Under the pieces are notes generated by a model, which saw only the letters and a program-made list of their open reading frames with translations, did no database searches and had not been told where the DNA came from. Below, in pieces: positions 42,546-52,389 of a stretch of DNA of 64,000 bases (positions are counted from its first letter, which is position 1; each line of letters opens with the position of its first letter). A program made the translations under genes and the position numbers. The DNA comes from Commensalibacter melissae. Its GTDB lineage: Bacteria > Pseudomonadota > Alphaproteobacteria > Acetobacterales > Acetobacteraceae. The stretch is taken from NCBI RefSeq assembly GCF_003691365.1, contig NZ_CP033087.1, positions 820,501 to 884,500 of the forward strand. The letters are read 5' to 3'.

Positions 42546-42587
42546 GTCTGCATCATATCTAACTTTATCATCGAAAGGAAATATCCG

Positions 42588-42965
42588 ATGAAAAAATTCA
42601 TTTTGACCGCTATGATTGGATTTTCTCCAATACCCGGCGTGGCTGCTTTTGCACAGGATTGGACTGCATCCTGTGGCAATGAACCCAAGTCACCAGTGAT
42701 AAACGTAAGCAATGTTACCAAATACAATGCCAGTGTTGAGCAGTTTAATAATTATAACAAGGCTGTTCATGTGTATTATGCATGTATTTCAAAACAGGCG
42801 CATGCAAAACAGGTTGCCATTAGCCAAAAAGCTAAAAATGAAATGGAATCGATCCAAAAAGTTAGCGCTGAAATGAATGCTAGAATTACTGCCAATCTTA
42901 CTAAAATGCGTGCCACGATTGTCGATGGAAGTAAAAAATTAAAAAGTGCAACAGGTGGAAAATAA
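42588..42965 (+). CDS. Small secreted protein, unknown function
   Basis: A 125-residue protein with a good signal peptide (MKKFILTAMIGFSPIPGVAA, cleavage near AFAQ) and a mature helical part rich in Ala, Lys and Asn. The mature part has two Cys (TASCGNEP; YYACISKQ) that could form a disulfide in the periplasm. No family recognised. GAAAGGAAA precedes the ATG. It sits between pyrC and the YfgM-like gene on the same strand. Confidence 0.65.
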   Translation: MKKFILTAMIGFSPIPGVAAFAQDWTASCGNEPKSPVINVSNVTKYNASVEQFNNYNKAVHVYYACISKQAHAKQVAISQKAKNEMESIQKVSAEMNARITANLTKMRATIVDGSKKLKSATGGK

Positions 42966-43016
42966 AAAAAACTGCCAAATTCAAGTCATAATAAACGCAC
43001 AAAGGAGAAACTGTAA

Positions 43017-43700
43017 GTGTCAGAAGACCTGTTTAAAGAAATAGATGAAGAATTACGGACAGAAAAACTGCATTATTTCATGAGACGTTATGCTAAATTG
43101 GCAATAGTTGTTATTATTGCTGTTCTGGCCGTATTTGGTCTTTTACAGTTTAATCATTGGCAAAAGCATAAGAAAATTGTAAATGCATCAAATTCTTATA
43201 TGCAGGTCATGCAAAAAACAGCACAGTTATCTCCTCAATCCAAAGATGATAAGATGGTTGACCAGATCATTGGTGAATTTAACCATATATCCAATCATTC
43301 TCCCCAATCTATACGGGCATTGGCACAATTAAAACAAGCATCATTACTACTGGATCAGGGAAAGCTTAAAGAGGCATCCGCAATTTGGGAAGCTTTAAGA
43401 TTTGATAAAACTGCATCGCCTGATTTTCGTAATCTGGCTAATTTATTGTGGATTGAAAACCATCTTGATAATGTAGATCCAGGTGAATTACATAATCGTA
43501 TCAGAGAATTGTTGGATCACAAGACTCCCTGGTATGCTTTGGCACGAGAGTGTGAGGCGATTTTGGATCTTAAAACTGGTAAAGTTATAGAGGCGAAACA
43601 GGTTTTTGGACGTTTATCTACGGATATGAATGCCAGTCCAGAACTACGGAAAAGGGCAAATGTGATGTTGCAGGTTATTGCAGCGAATAAAAGGGTTTAA
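43017..43700 (+). CDS. YfgM-like TPR membrane protein
   Basis: A 227-residue protein started by GTG at 43017, with AAAGGAG nine bases upstream. One membrane helix (LAIVVIIAVLAVFGLLQF, about 28-45) precedes a periplasmic domain of TPR-like helices (RALAQLKQASLLLDQGKLKE; WYALARECEAILDLKTGKV). The order YfgM-like, bamB, der is the same as in E. coli, where YfgM is an ancillary partner of the Sec translocon and periplasmic chaperones. It ends 2 bp before bamB. Confidence 0.8.
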   Translation: MSEDLFKEIDEELRTEKLHYFMRRYAKLAIVVIIAVLAVFGLLQFNHWQKHKKIVNASNSYMQVMQKTAQLSPQSKDDKMVDQIIGEFNHISNHSPQSIRALAQLKQASLLLDQGKLKEASAIWEALRFDKTASPDFRNLANLLWIENHLDNVDPGELHNRIRELLDHKTPWYALARECEAILDLKTGKVIEAKQVFGRLSTDMNASPELRKRANVMLQVIAANKRV

Positions 43701-43702
43701 CG

Positions 43703-45079
43703 ATGCAAGATATTCTACCTATAAAAAAGAAATTTTCACGTCGATCGATTCTTGCGACAACCGCAACTGGAATGGCCTTGGCAGCTTGCGGGCATAAGGA
43801 TAATAAACCTGTTATTATTGGTAAACGAATAGACGTTTTTAGTACTGGTGCCGGACTGATGGTCGATCATAGTGACAAAACTTCAATCACTATTCCATCA
43901 CCAGTTATTGACGAGAAATGGATGCTTGAGGGAAGAACGGCTGACCATGCCTCAATTCACAGTGCGGTGGGTGGCGTGCGTAGAATGTGGAGTTGCAGTA
44001 TCGGATCAGGAAATTCCGAACCAAGCCCTTTATCCTATATTGCGCTGGGATCAAAAGGCCAGGGCATCATCAATACAACTCCGGTTATAGATGGCAATCA
44101 TTTTTTCACAATGGATGCTGTGGGTAAGGTAACTGCGTTTGATTGGCAATCACGTAAGTTGCTATGGCGGCTAAATCCCAAAAAGAAAAAGTCAAGATCA
44201 AGTAATTTGGGAGGTGGTATTGGATTAACCGAGGATGCTTTATATATTGTGGATGGCGTGGCCGAAACTTTGAGGGTGGATCGAGAAACAGGAAAGGTTG
44301 TATGGCGTGTGGATGTTGGTACACCTGGTCGTTCCGCACCAACAATTGTAAACCAGTTATTGTTTTTTGGCACAATTGATGGACGGTTATTTTGTTTGGA
44401 TACAAAAACGGGAAATCAGTTATGGTCCTATAGTACAGGCAGTGTTCAAACAAAATTATTTGGTCAACCAGCACCAGCCTATTCAGAAGGCATTCTTGTC
44501 GCAGGCTTTGGATCAGGAGATTTGATTGCGTTGCGGGCAAATACCGGGGAGCAGATTTGGACTGATACGCTGGGTCGAAATGGTCGTAATGCTTTTGTGG
44601 ATTTTGCGGCAATCAGTGCGCTTCCTGTAATTGCTGATGGTACGGTATATGCTATAAGTATCGGTTCAATCTTGGTGGCACTGGATTTAAGGTCTGGTCG
44701 ACGTATTTGGGAACGTGAAGTTTCAGGTCAAAATTCAATGGTTGTTATTGGCGATTGGTTATTTGTTCTTTCCCTTGATCAGCAACTGGCTTGTCTCGAC
44801 CGTGTAACGGGTCGGGTTCGTTGGGTCACTCAACTGAGACGTTTCAAGAATATGGAAAAATATAAAGATCCCATTGCTTGGTATGGTCCTGTATTGGCAG
44901 GCGGACAACTTATCTGTATCAGTGATTTTAACGATATTGGACTGGTAACCTTCAGTCCGGCATCAGGTAAAATAACCAATATTGTTAAAACAGGTATAAC
45001 TCCCGCTCTAGCTCCGGTGGTTGTAAATGAGCGTTTGCTGATCCTGGGGCAAGATGGTAAATTAACTGCTTTTGGTTAG
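43703..45079 (+). CDS. bamB: Outer-membrane assembly lipoprotein BamB
   Basis: A 458-residue PQQ-type beta-propeller. The N-terminus has a twin-arginine-like KKKFSRRSILATTATGMALA followed by lipobox LAAC (Cys29), so it may be a Tat-exported lipoprotein, which is unusual for BamB. Propeller repeats follow, for example GKVTAFDWQSRKLLWRL, GRLFCLDTKTGNQLWSY and ALDLRSGRRIWERE. BamB is a subunit of the BAM complex that inserts outer-membrane proteins. Its place between the YfgM-like gene and der matches the conserved cluster. Confidence 0.9.
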   Translation: MQDILPIKKKFSRRSILATTATGMALAACGHKDNKPVIIGKRIDVFSTGAGLMVDHSDKTSITIPSPVIDEKWMLEGRTADHASIHSAVGGVRRMWSCSIGSGNSEPSPLSYIALGSKGQGIINTTPVIDGNHFFTMDAVGKVTAFDWQSRKLLWRLNPKKKKSRSSNLGGGIGLTEDALYIVDGVAETLRVDRETGKVVWRVDVGTPGRSAPTIVNQLLFFGTIDGRLFCLDTKTGNQLWSYSTGSVQTKLFGQPAPAYSEGILVAGFGSGDLIALRANTGEQIWTDTLGRNGRNAFVDFAAISALPVIADGTVYAISIGSILVALDLRSGRRIWEREVSGQNSMVVIGDWLFVLSLDQQLACLDRVTGRVRWVTQLRRFKNMEKYKDPIAWYGPVLAGGQLICISDFNDIGLVTFSPASGKITNIVKTGITPALAPVVVNERLLILGQDGKLTAFG

Positions 45080-45091
45080 GAAATAAAATAC

Positions 45092-46474
45092 GTGACATTG
45101 GCTAAACACAAATTGCCTGTTATTGTGATCGCGGGTCGTCCTAATGTCGGTAAATCGACATTATTCAATCGGCTGGCGGGAAGACGCTTTGCGATTGTAA
45201 GCGATCAGCCGGGGGTGACACGAGATCGGAAATCAGTTGACATTCTTCTAAACGATCGCCCCGTTACTTTAATTGATACGGCTGGATGGGAAGAGGATGA
45301 TCCCGAAACTGTTCATGGTCGTATGCGTATATCCTCCGAACGGGCGGTTGATATGGCAGATGTGATTCTTTTTTGTGTTGATGCCAGAATGGGTATAACA
45401 CCTGTTGATGAACATTTTGCTCAATGGTTGAGAAAACAGGGGCGTAAAATTCTTTTGGTTGTGAATAAGGCCGAAGGTCATTCCGGAAATGTAGCCGCCT
45501 TGGAAATGTATAAATTTGGTTTGGGGGAACCCATTCCTGTTTCTGCAGAGCATGGTGAAGGTATCATGGATCTTGTAGACCGGATTGAGGCGGTGCTTCC
45601 AATTGAACAGTTCCAGGATAATTCGGCATTAAATATATCATTGGAAAACTCTGAAGATAAACCATTGAGATTGGCAATTGTGGGACGTCCCAATGCCGGC
45701 AAATCAACTTTGATCAATCAATTGATAGGGGAGCAGCGTGTAATTACCGGGCCGGAAGCTGGATTAACGCGGGATTCAATTTCAGTATCCTTTCATGATG
45801 AAAAAGGGGAAATTGAATTGGTTGATACCGCCGGATTGAGGAGAAAAGCCAGAATTGATGAGACACTTGAAAAAATGTCTGTCTCTGCCAGTATTGAAGC
45901 CCTTAAAATGGCCGAAGTGGTTGTTTTGGTTATTGATGCTGAATTGGGCATTCATGAACAGGATTTACAAATTGCCCGTCTAATTGAAAGAGAAGGACGC
46001 TGTTGCGTTATTGCGCTTAATAAGTGGGATATTTTAAAGGATAGGGTGGCTACCCGCCAGACTATAAGAGATAGAATTGAGATGTCGCTTTCACAAATGC
46101 ATGGCATTCCTATCATTGCTTTTTCAGCTCTTACAGGTCGAGGGGTTCATAAATTAATACCCGCGGTTCGAAAAGCCTATGATGTTTGGAACAAACGTAT
46201 TCCGACAGGGGAATTGAACCGTTGGTTTGAAGAGGCTATTTTGAGGCATGCCCCTCCCATGATTGATGGACGCAGATTAAAATTACGTTACATCACGCAA
46301 GCCAAGGCCCGACCACCAACCTTCATATTATTTGGAACTAGAACTTCAAAACTTCCCCTGGATTATCAGAGATATTTGATGAACGGTTTGCGTGAAATTT
46401 TTGATATGCCTGGAACGCCAATCCGTTTACAATTCAGAGATAGCAAGAATCCATATATTCATGAAAAACAATGA
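45092..46474 (+). CDS. der: Ribosome assembly GTPase Der (EngA)
   Basis: A 460-residue protein with two tandem G domains. Domain 1 has AGRPNVGKSTLFNRLAG and DTAGWEEDD; domain 2 has VGRPNAGKSTLINQLIG, DTAGLRRKARI and ALNKWDIL; a KH-like C-terminal domain follows (RRLKLRYITQAKARPPTF). Der acts in maturation of the 50S subunit. The GTG at 45092 follows AGGAAA closely and gives the expected N-terminus. It is 12 bp after bamB, so probably in the same operon. Confidence 0.97.
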   Translation: MTLAKHKLPVIVIAGRPNVGKSTLFNRLAGRRFAIVSDQPGVTRDRKSVDILLNDRPVTLIDTAGWEEDDPETVHGRMRISSERAVDMADVILFCVDARMGITPVDEHFAQWLRKQGRKILLVVNKAEGHSGNVAALEMYKFGLGEPIPVSAEHGEGIMDLVDRIEAVLPIEQFQDNSALNISLENSEDKPLRLAIVGRPNAGKSTLINQLIGEQRVITGPEAGLTRDSISVSFHDEKGEIELVDTAGLRRKARIDETLEKMSVSASIEALKMAEVVVLVIDAELGIHEQDLQIARLIEREGRCCVIALNKWDILKDRVATRQTIRDRIEMSLSQMHGIPIIAFSALTGRGVHKLIPAVRKAYDVWNKRIPTGELNRWFEEAILRHAPPMIDGRRLKLRYITQAKARPPTFILFGTRTSKLPLDYQRYLMNGLREIFDMPGTPIRLQFRDSKNPYIHEKQ

Positions 46475-46619
46475 AACTTAAAAAACACATTTTTAAAATT
46501 ATTTTGTCATAAATATAAAAAATCTTCATACTTTTGCCTAAAATTTTGATAAAATTGAACTAAGTGATAAAAGAGTCCAAACCTTTTATTGCTTTTCAAT
46601 AAAGAAAGGATGGCTTTTT

Positions 46620-47171
46620 ATGTTTAATAAGAAAATGTTAACCTCTTTGGTTGTTGCCGGCGGTCTAAGCCTTGGCAGTATGGTATCTGCAATGGCGCAA
46701 CCTGTTGGAATGGCACCTCCACCTCCACCCCCCGGTGGCATATTTGGACCTGCGGTTGGTCCTTTGGGATACATGTTCGAAAATCTTAATCTTAGCGCCG
46801 AACAACAGGCAAAAGCCAAGGTAATCGTCGATAGTGCTCGATTAAAGGAAGAAACCACTCGTCAGCAAGTTGAGGCTGTACATAGAGATATGGCAAATGC
46901 TTTATTGGCACCTGGTAAAGTAACAAAAGGAAATCTTGATCCATTTGTGGATAAATTGGAAAAACTTCACAGAGAAACTGCTGAAAATCATACCAAGACA
47001 TTGCTTGCTCTTCGTAACATTTTGACGCCAGACCAGTTGGTTCAGTTAAAAGCGCGTATTATCAAGATGAAGGATATTCATGGTCAAATGCAGTTATTGC
47101 GTGGACAGATGCGTCAAACAGCAACAAATGGAACCGCAGCACCAATGGTTGCGCCTAACCAAGCTCAATAA
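46620..47171 (+). CDS. Periplasmic Spy/CpxP-like (LTxxQ) protein
   Basis: A 183-residue protein with a signal peptide (MFNKKMLTSLVVAGGLSLGS, cleavage near AMAQ), a Pro/Gly linker (MAPPPPPPGGIFGP) and a helical body containing LSAEQQAKAKVI and ILTPDQLVQLKARI, the paired LTxxQ-type repeats of Spy/CpxP periplasmic chaperone or sensor proteins. It likely buffers periplasmic protein or metal stress. The assignment is by motif and helix pattern. It lies between der and ffh with its own upstream spacer of 145 bp. Confidence 0.7.
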   Translation: MFNKKMLTSLVVAGGLSLGSMVSAMAQPVGMAPPPPPPGGIFGPAVGPLGYMFENLNLSAEQQAKAKVIVDSARLKEETTRQQVEAVHRDMANALLAPGKVTKGNLDPFVDKLEKLHRETAENHTKTLLALRNILTPDQLVQLKARIIKMKDIHGQMQLLRGQMRQTATNGTAAPMVAPNQAQ

Positions 47172-47197
47172 TAATCAATAATTAGCTGAAGCTTTTT

Positions 47198-47242
47198 ATA
47201 AGAAGCATGGTGACAGATAGAATTGAACAACATGCTTCTTAT
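47198..47242 (+). terminator. 12-bp inverted repeat after the Spy-like gene
   Basis: ATAAGAAGCATG (47198-47209) pairs perfectly with CATGCTTCTTAT (47231-47242), with a 21-nt loop. It has no clear T run, so it could be a weak terminator or an mRNA-stabilising stem. Confidence 0.4.
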
Positions 47243-47306
47243 TAAACAATTATTCAATTGACAACCAATTAAAAATCAGGTTAATTCTATTTCCTAGATT
47301 AAGAAA

Positions 47307-47336
47307 CGTTACCTCACGAAGGCTCGTGCAGTAACG
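47307..47336 (+). promoter_or_regulatory. Compact hairpin in the ffh leader
   Basis: CGTTAC (47307-47312) pairs with GTAACG (47331-47336), and CACGA (47315-47319) with TCGTG (47324-47328), separated by CT/CA internal bulges and capped by a four-base loop AGGC. It is 32 bp before the ffh GTG and has no T run, so a leader regulatory or structural element fits better than a terminator. Confidence 0.45.
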
Positions 47337-47368
47337 CGTTATTTATTGTGTAAATGTAAGGAAAAAAC

Positions 47369-48757
47369 GTGTTTAACCGTTTATCTGGTAAACTTTCTGG
47401 CGTATTTGACGGACTTTCGAAACGGGGGGCATTGTCTCAGGAAGACGTTAATGAGGCCATGCGTGAGATCCGTTTGGCAATGCTTGATGCCGACGTTGCT
47501 TTGCCTGTCGTCAAGGAATTTGTTAAAAAGGTTCAGGAAAAATCTGTTGGTCAGGAAGTCTTGCACAATATTTCACCTGGTCAGGCAATTGCCAAAATTG
47601 TAAATGATGCATTGATTGATGCATTGGGTGGATCAGGTGCTGTACCTCTTGCATTGAATGCTGCGCCACCTATTCCTTATTTGATGGTGGGTTTGCAAGG
47701 ATCTGGTAAAACCACGACTTCGGCAAAGATTGCATATTTCCTAAATCGTCGTGAACGCAAGAAAATATTGCTTGCCAGTTTGGATACCTATCGTCCTGCC
47801 GCCCAATTGCAATTGCAGCAATTGGCCAATCAGATACGCATAACTGCATTACCAATTATCGAGGGACAAAATCCATTGCAAATTGCCAAGCGGGCCATGG
47901 AGATCGGTCGTTTAGAGGGATATGATATTGTTATCCTGGATACAGCTGGACGTTTGGCGATTGATGATGTTTTGATGCAGGAGGTTCAAAATATCAGAGA
48001 TGCGGTTCAGCCTGTTGAAACCCTTCTTGTCGTTGATGCTATGACAGGGCAAGATGCGGTTAACACAGCCAAGCATTTCAATGAGAAAGTTGGGATTACG
48101 GGTGTTGTTATGACCCGTATGGATGGGGATGCACGAGGTGGTGCCGCATTATCAATGCGGGCAATTACTGGTGCCCCAATCAAGCTGGTTGGTATGGGTG
48201 AAAAGGTTGATGCGTTACAGGAATTCTATCCCGAACGTGTCGCCAGCCGTATTCTGGGATTGGGAGATATAGCGGGGCTGGTTGAAAAAGCTTCTGAAAC
48301 TCTCGATACAGAGGAAAATGAACGTCTTGCCAAGAAGATGCTCAAGGGAAAATTTGATTTGAATGATTATTCGACTCAAATTTCACAGATAAATAAAATG
48401 GGATCAATTTCCAACATTATGGACATGATCCCAGGTATGGGAAAAGTTAAAGAAAAACTTGGCAATAAAGAGATAGACACCTCGATTCTTAAACGTCATC
48501 AGGCCATTATTTCATCAATGACTAAGGCCGAACGTAAAAAGCCTGATATTATTAAGGCATCTCGTAAAAAAAGGATTGCGGCAGGATCGGGGACAACAGT
48601 TCAGGAAGTCAATCGGTTGTTAAAACAATATGATCAGATGGCTTCCATGATGAAGCGGTTTAACAAGCTGGGCGTTAAAGGTTTAATGCGACAGGGGTTA
48701 TCTGCTCTTTTACCTAAAGGAATGACGCCTCCACCTGGTGGTGGGATGATGCGTTAG
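47369..48757 (+). CDS. ffh: Signal recognition particle protein Ffh
   Basis: A 462-residue protein started by GTG at 47369, after AAGGAAAAAAC. The N domain is followed by the G domain (GLQGSGKTTTSAKIAYFL, LDTYRPAAQLQLQQL, LDTAGRLAIDD, TRMDGDARGGAAL) and the Met-rich M domain, ending in LLPKGMTPPPGGGMM. Ffh binds SRP RNA and signal peptides to target membrane proteins co-translationally. No SRP RNA gene is seen here. rpsP follows 40 bp later, as in many proteobacteria. Confidence 0.97.
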   Translation: MFNRLSGKLSGVFDGLSKRGALSQEDVNEAMREIRLAMLDADVALPVVKEFVKKVQEKSVGQEVLHNISPGQAIAKIVNDALIDALGGSGAVPLALNAAPPIPYLMVGLQGSGKTTTSAKIAYFLNRRERKKILLASLDTYRPAAQLQLQQLANQIRITALPIIEGQNPLQIAKRAMEIGRLEGYDIVILDTAGRLAIDDVLMQEVQNIRDAVQPVETLLVVDAMTGQDAVNTAKHFNEKVGITGVVMTRMDGDARGGAALSMRAITGAPIKLVGMGEKVDALQEFYPERVASRILGLGDIAGLVEKASETLDTEENERLAKKMLKGKFDLNDYSTQISQINKMGSISNIMDMIPGMGKVKEKLGNKEIDTSILKRHQAIISSMTKAERKKPDIIKASRKKRIAAGSGTTVQEVNRLLKQYDQMASMMKRFNKLGVKGLMRQGLSALLPKGMTPPPGGGMMR

Positions 48758-48797
48758 TTTCTTTCATTAATGGCTAGAATCTGGAGAAAAAGAATCA

Positions 48798-49157
48798 ATG
48801 AGCCTTAAAATCCGTTTATCCCGTTCAGGGTCAAAAAAACGTCCATACTATCACATAGTTATTGCTGATAGCCGTTCACCTCGGGATGGACGTTTTATTG
48901 AAAAAGTGGGTTCTTATAACCCCATGCTTCCTTCCGATCATGCTGAAAGAGTTCGTTTGTTTAATGAACGGATTAGTTATTGGTTGACAAAAGGGGCACA
49001 GGCAACCGATCGTGTTGCACGTTTTTTGGCAAATGCTGGTTTGGCGGAAAAATTTGTCTATAACGAACAGCCTCAGAAGTCTGCGCCGAAGAAAAAGGCC
49101 CAGGAACGTGCTGAAGCCGCAGCTAAGAAAAAAGAAGAAGCTGAAGCTAAGGCTTAA
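48798..49157 (+). CDS. rpsP: 30S ribosomal protein S16
   Basis: A 119-residue protein: [39 protein letters not shown], then a lysine- and alanine-rich C-terminal extension ([20 protein letters not shown]) common in alphaproteobacteria. S16 is needed for 30S assembly. It leads the rpsP-rimM-trmD-rplS operon. Confidence 0.97.
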   Translation: MSLKIRLSRSGSKKRPYYHIVIADSRSPRDGRFIEKVGSYNPMLPSDHAERVRLFNERISYWLTKGAQATDRVARFLANAGLAEKFVYNEQPQKSAPKKKAQERAEAAAKKKEEAEAKA

Positions 49158-49188
49158 TTGTTGATTATTGAATAAGGTTGCCCCTTTG

Positions 49189-49746
49189 ATGAAAAAACAG
49201 TTGGTTCATGTTGCAACGATCGGGAAACCCCATGGCGTTAACGGGCTGGTAAGGGTTTATTCGTATCTGGAAAAGGCAACAGATCTACAAAATTACAAGG
49301 AACTGATTGATAATCATGGGGAGCGCTGGTCTTTAATCTGGAAAAATGAACCAATTGCCATCCTTTATGATGGAAATAAAAATCCTGTTGATTCCAGAAC
49401 AAATGCCGAACATCTGACAAACCGTAAGTTATACGTAACAAGAGATTCTTTTTCAGATTTGGAAGAAGAGGAATTCTATTTGGTAGATTTAATTGGTTTG
49501 CAGGCTCGTGTTCAGAAAATCAATCAGCAAAAGGATGCGTTTGGTATCATTGATCATGTCCATGATTATGGTGCGGGTACCAGTCTTGAAATCAAACTGG
49601 ATTCCAAAGAAATCATTATTGTTCCTTTTACAAAGCAATGTGTACCGGTAATTGATCTTGAAGCGGGATGGGTAAAAATCTGTTTACCTCATTTTATTGA
49701 GGTTTTACCTAATGAAGGTAATAAGGGAAATGTGCTGGCAGATTGA
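49189..49746 (+). CDS. rimM: 16S rRNA processing protein RimM
   Basis: 185 residues from the ATG at 49189 (an upstream TTG at 49168 is less likely). RimM landmarks are [18 protein letters not shown], the second-domain [14 protein letters not shown] and [15 protein letters not shown]. It helps assemble the 3' domain of the 30S subunit with S19. It overlaps trmD by 17 bp, so translation is probably coupled. Confidence 0.95.
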   Translation: MKKQLVHVATIGKPHGVNGLVRVYSYLEKATDLQNYKELIDNHGERWSLIWKNEPIAILYDGNKNPVDSRTNAEHLTNRKLYVTRDSFSDLEEEEFYLVDLIGLQARVQKINQQKDAFGIIDHVHDYGAGTSLEIKLDSKEIIIVPFTKQCVPVIDLEAGWVKICLPHFIEVLPNEGNKGNVLAD

Positions 49747-50443
49747 ATTGTTGACTTTATTTCCTGAGATGTTTCCCGGCTTTTTGGAATTTTCCCTGGC
49801 GGGCAAAGCATTAAAAGAGGAAAAATGGACTTTGAAAACGCATGATTTGCGTCAGTTTGGTCATGGCAAACATAAGGCTGTTGATGATACGCCGTTTGGT
49901 GGTGGGGCAGGAATGGTTATTCGAGTGGATATACTTGATGCTGCCTTACAGGCTACTTTACCGCAGGATGATCGTCCAGTTGTTTATTTTTCGCCGCGAG
50001 GACGTGTATTGCAACAAAAAGATATTCTGCGGTTTGTATCAGGAAGTGGTTTATATTGTATTTGTGGTCGCTATGAGGGGATTGATAATCGGATATTTCA
50101 AAAATATTCAATAGAGGAAATTTCTATTGGAGACTACATTCTTTCTGGTGGTGAGCCTGCCGCACTTGTTTTAATGGACGCCTGCATACGTCTGTTACCT
50201 GGTGTTATGGGATCTGATGCCAGTGGGGAAGAAGAAAGTTTTTCTAAAGGTCTTTTGGAATATCCGCATTATACGAAACCTGCCAAGTGGCAGGGATATG
50301 ACGTGCCCGAGATTTTACTTTCAGGACATCATGGGGCAATTGCTGCATGGCGTCAAGAACAGGCTGAAATGGTGACCAGAATGCGCAGACCAGATTTGTG
50401 GGACAGTTACCAGCGTAACAGTAACCTTAAAAATAATGATTGA
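49730..50443 (+). CDS. trmD: tRNA (guanine-37-N1) methyltransferase TrmD
   Basis: 237 residues from the ATG at 49730, chosen because AAGGGAA lies just before it and it gives the family start [22 protein letters not shown]-fold landmarks are [45 protein letters not shown] and [11 protein letters not shown], including the trefoil-knot SAM site. It methylates G37 of tRNAs reading CNN codons, preventing +1 frameshifts. The start overlaps the rimM end. Confidence 0.96.
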   Translation: MCWQIELLTLFPEMFPGFLEFSLAGKALKEEKWTLKTHDLRQFGHGKHKAVDDTPFGGGAGMVIRVDILDAALQATLPQDDRPVVYFSPRGRVLQQKDILRFVSGSGLYCICGRYEGIDNRIFQKYSIEEISIGDYILSGGEPAALVLMDACIRLLPGVMGSDASGEEESFSKGLLEYPHYTKPAKWQGYDVPEILLSGHHGAIAAWRQEQAEMVTRMRRPDLWDSYQRNSNLKNND

Positions 50444-50471
50444 ATTTATATATTGTTAAAGGAAAAGATTG

Positions 50472-50858
50472 ATGGATATTATTCAAAAATATGAGGTTGA
50501 CGAAATTGCTCGTTTAACAGCAGATCGTGCCATTCCTGAATTTTTCCCTGGGGATACAATACGAGTTGATGTTCGTGTTGTTGAAGGGGAGCGTAAACGT
50601 GTTCAGGCTTATGAGGGTGTCGTAATTGCACGTTCAAATAAGGGACTAAATAGTAATTTTACCGTTCGTAAAATTTCAAATGGTGAAGGAGTGGAACGTG
50701 TGTTTCCTCTTTATTCTCCAACAATTTCTGCAATTACGGTTGTCCGTCATGGTCATGTTCGTCGCGCAAAACTATATTATTTGCGTGGTCGTAGCGGTAA
50801 GTCAGCCCGAATTGCAGAACGTAATCGCGATGTTAATAAAAAAACAGAATCTGTTTAA
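50472..50858 (+). CDS. rplS: 50S ribosomal protein L19
   Basis: 128 residues from the ATG at 50472 (preceded by AAAGGAAAAG). Landmarks are [31 protein letters not shown] and [10 protein letters not shown] with [17 protein letters not shown]19 lies at the 30S-50S interface. It is the last gene of the rpsP operon and is followed by a perfect 13-bp hairpin. Confidence 0.97.
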   Translation: MDIIQKYEVDEIARLTADRAIPEFFPGDTIRVDVRVVEGERKRVQAYEGVVIARSNKGLNSNFTVRKISNGEGVERVFPLYSPTISAITVVRHGHVRRAKLYYLRGRSGKSARIAERNRDVNKKTESV

Positions 50859-50884
50859 CAGGTTGAACTGATTTTTTATTTTAT

Positions 50885-50914
50885 ATTCTGATAATTTATA
50901 AAAATTATCAGAAT
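50885..50914 (+). terminator. Perfect hairpin between rplS and leuC
   Basis: ATTCTGATAATTT (50885-50897) pairs with AAATTATCAGAAT (50902-50914) around a 4-nt loop. It has no T run after it on the plus strand, so it may be a weak terminator or an mRNA end-stabilising stem. Confidence 0.5.
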
Positions 50915-50985
50915 AAATCATTTTAGTTTCTTGATATTTTGGATATATAAACTTATTGAATATAAAATTTTAAAAGGATAAAAAA

Positions 50986-52389
50986 ATGAAAGCTCGTACT
51001 TTGTTTGATAAGTTGTGGGATAGTCACGTGGTAAAACAACTTCCAAATGGTACGGCACTCCTTTATATTGACCGTCACTTAATTCATGAGGTTACTAGCC
51101 CGCAGGCATTTGAAGGGTTACGGTTGGCTGGACGTAAAATTCACAGTCCGGAAGCGATGATGGCAGTTATTGATCACAATGTTCCCACAACAGATCGGGA
51201 TAAACCGATGGAGGAAGGAGAAAGTCGTCATCAGATAGAAGTTTTAGAGAAAAATGTTAGGGAATTCGGTGTTCCATTCATTCCATTAAACTCTGCCCGT
51301 CAGGGGATCGTCCATGTTGTTGGACCCGAGGAAGGGATAACATTACCAGGTATGACTATTGTTTGCGGTGACAGTCATACTTCTACCCATGGTGCATTTG
51401 GTTCGCTTGCTTTTGGTATCGGAACTTCGGAAGTTGAACATGTGATGGCAACCCAAACCTTGCTACAGAAACCAGCCAAGAATTTTAAGATTAATATCGA
51501 AGGTAAATTAAAACCAGGTGTAAGTGCGAAAGATATTATTCTTGCTGTTATAGGAAGAATTGGTACAGCTGGTGGAACAGAACATGTAATAGAATTTACT
51601 GGTTCAGCGGTCAGAAATCTTGATATGGCGGGGCGGATGACCTTGTGCAACATGGCTATTGAAGCTGGTGCCAGAGCCGGGATCATAGCACCTGATGAAG
51701 TTACTTTTGAATATATTAAGGGGCGTTCATTTGCACCAAAAGGGAAAAATTTTGATGACGCTGTAGCTTACTGGAAAAGTTTGGCTTCTGATGATGGGGC
51801 GCATTATGATAAAGTTGTAGATATAGACGTTAATAATCTTGATCCTATGGTAACATGGGGAACAAGTCCAGAAGATGTGATATCTATTAAAGATAAAGTG
51901 CCAGATCCAGAAAAATTGAAGGATGAATCTCAACGTAAAAGAAAAAAACGTATGTTGAACTATATGGATCTGAAAGTTGGTCAACCGATTGCCGGTACAA
52001 AAATTGATGCTGTTTTTATAGGTTCTTGTACAAATAGTCGTATAGAAGATTTTCGGGCTGCGGCATATATTCTTAAAGGGCATAAAATTGCAGATCATGT
52101 CTGGGCATTGGCTGTACCAGGGTCTGGATTAATTAAGAAACAAGCTGAATCCGAAGGATTGGATAAAATATTCAAAGAGGCAGGTTTTGAATGGCGTGAA
52201 GCTGGTTGTTCCATGTGTTTGGCAATGAATCCAGATCGTTTGGAACCAGGACAAAGGTGTGCTTCCACTTCTAACCGTAATTTTGAAGGTCGTCAAGGTC
52301 CTGGCAGTAGAACACATTTAGTATCTCCAGCCATGGCTGCCGCTGCTGCAATCAAAGGTGAATTAACGGATGTAAGGGATATGATATAA
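50986..52389 (+). CDS. leuC: 3-isopropylmalate dehydratase large subunit
   Basis: A 467-residue protein with LeuC landmarks: [53 protein letters not shown] with the first cluster Cys, and [12 protein letters not shown] with the other two Cys of the 4Fe-4S cluster. It isomerises 2- to 3-isopropylmalate in leucine synthesis with LeuD. AAAGGATAAAAA precedes the ATG. The stop overlaps the leuD start (TAATG). Confidence 0.97.
   Translation: MKARTLFDKLWDSHVVKQLPNGTALLYIDRHLIHEVTSPQAFEGLRLAGRKIHSPEAMMAVIDHNVPTTDRDKPMEEGESRHQIEVLEKNVREFGVPFIPLNSARQGIVHVVGPEEGITLPGMTIVCGDSHTSTHGAFGSLAFGIGTSEVEHVMATQTLLQKPAKNFKINIEGKLKPGVSAKDIILAVIGRIGTAGGTEHVIEFTGSAVRNLDMAGRMTLCNMAIEAGARAGIIAPDEVTFEYIKGRSFAPKGKNFDDAVAYWKSLASDDGAHYDKVVDIDVNNLDPMVTWGTSPEDVISIKDKVPDPEKLKDESQRKRKKRMLNYMDLKVGQPIAGTKIDAVFIGSCTNSRIEDFRAAAYILKGHKIADHVWALAVPGSGLIKKQAESEGLDKIFKEAGFEWREAGCSMCLAMNPDRLEPGQRCASTSNRNFEGRQGPGSRTHLVSPAMAAAAAIKGELTDVRDMI

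Noticed and set aside
49697-49729. Earlier ATG codons for trmD
   Set aside because: They overlap rimM further and lack the AAGGGAA site that precedes the ATG at 49730.
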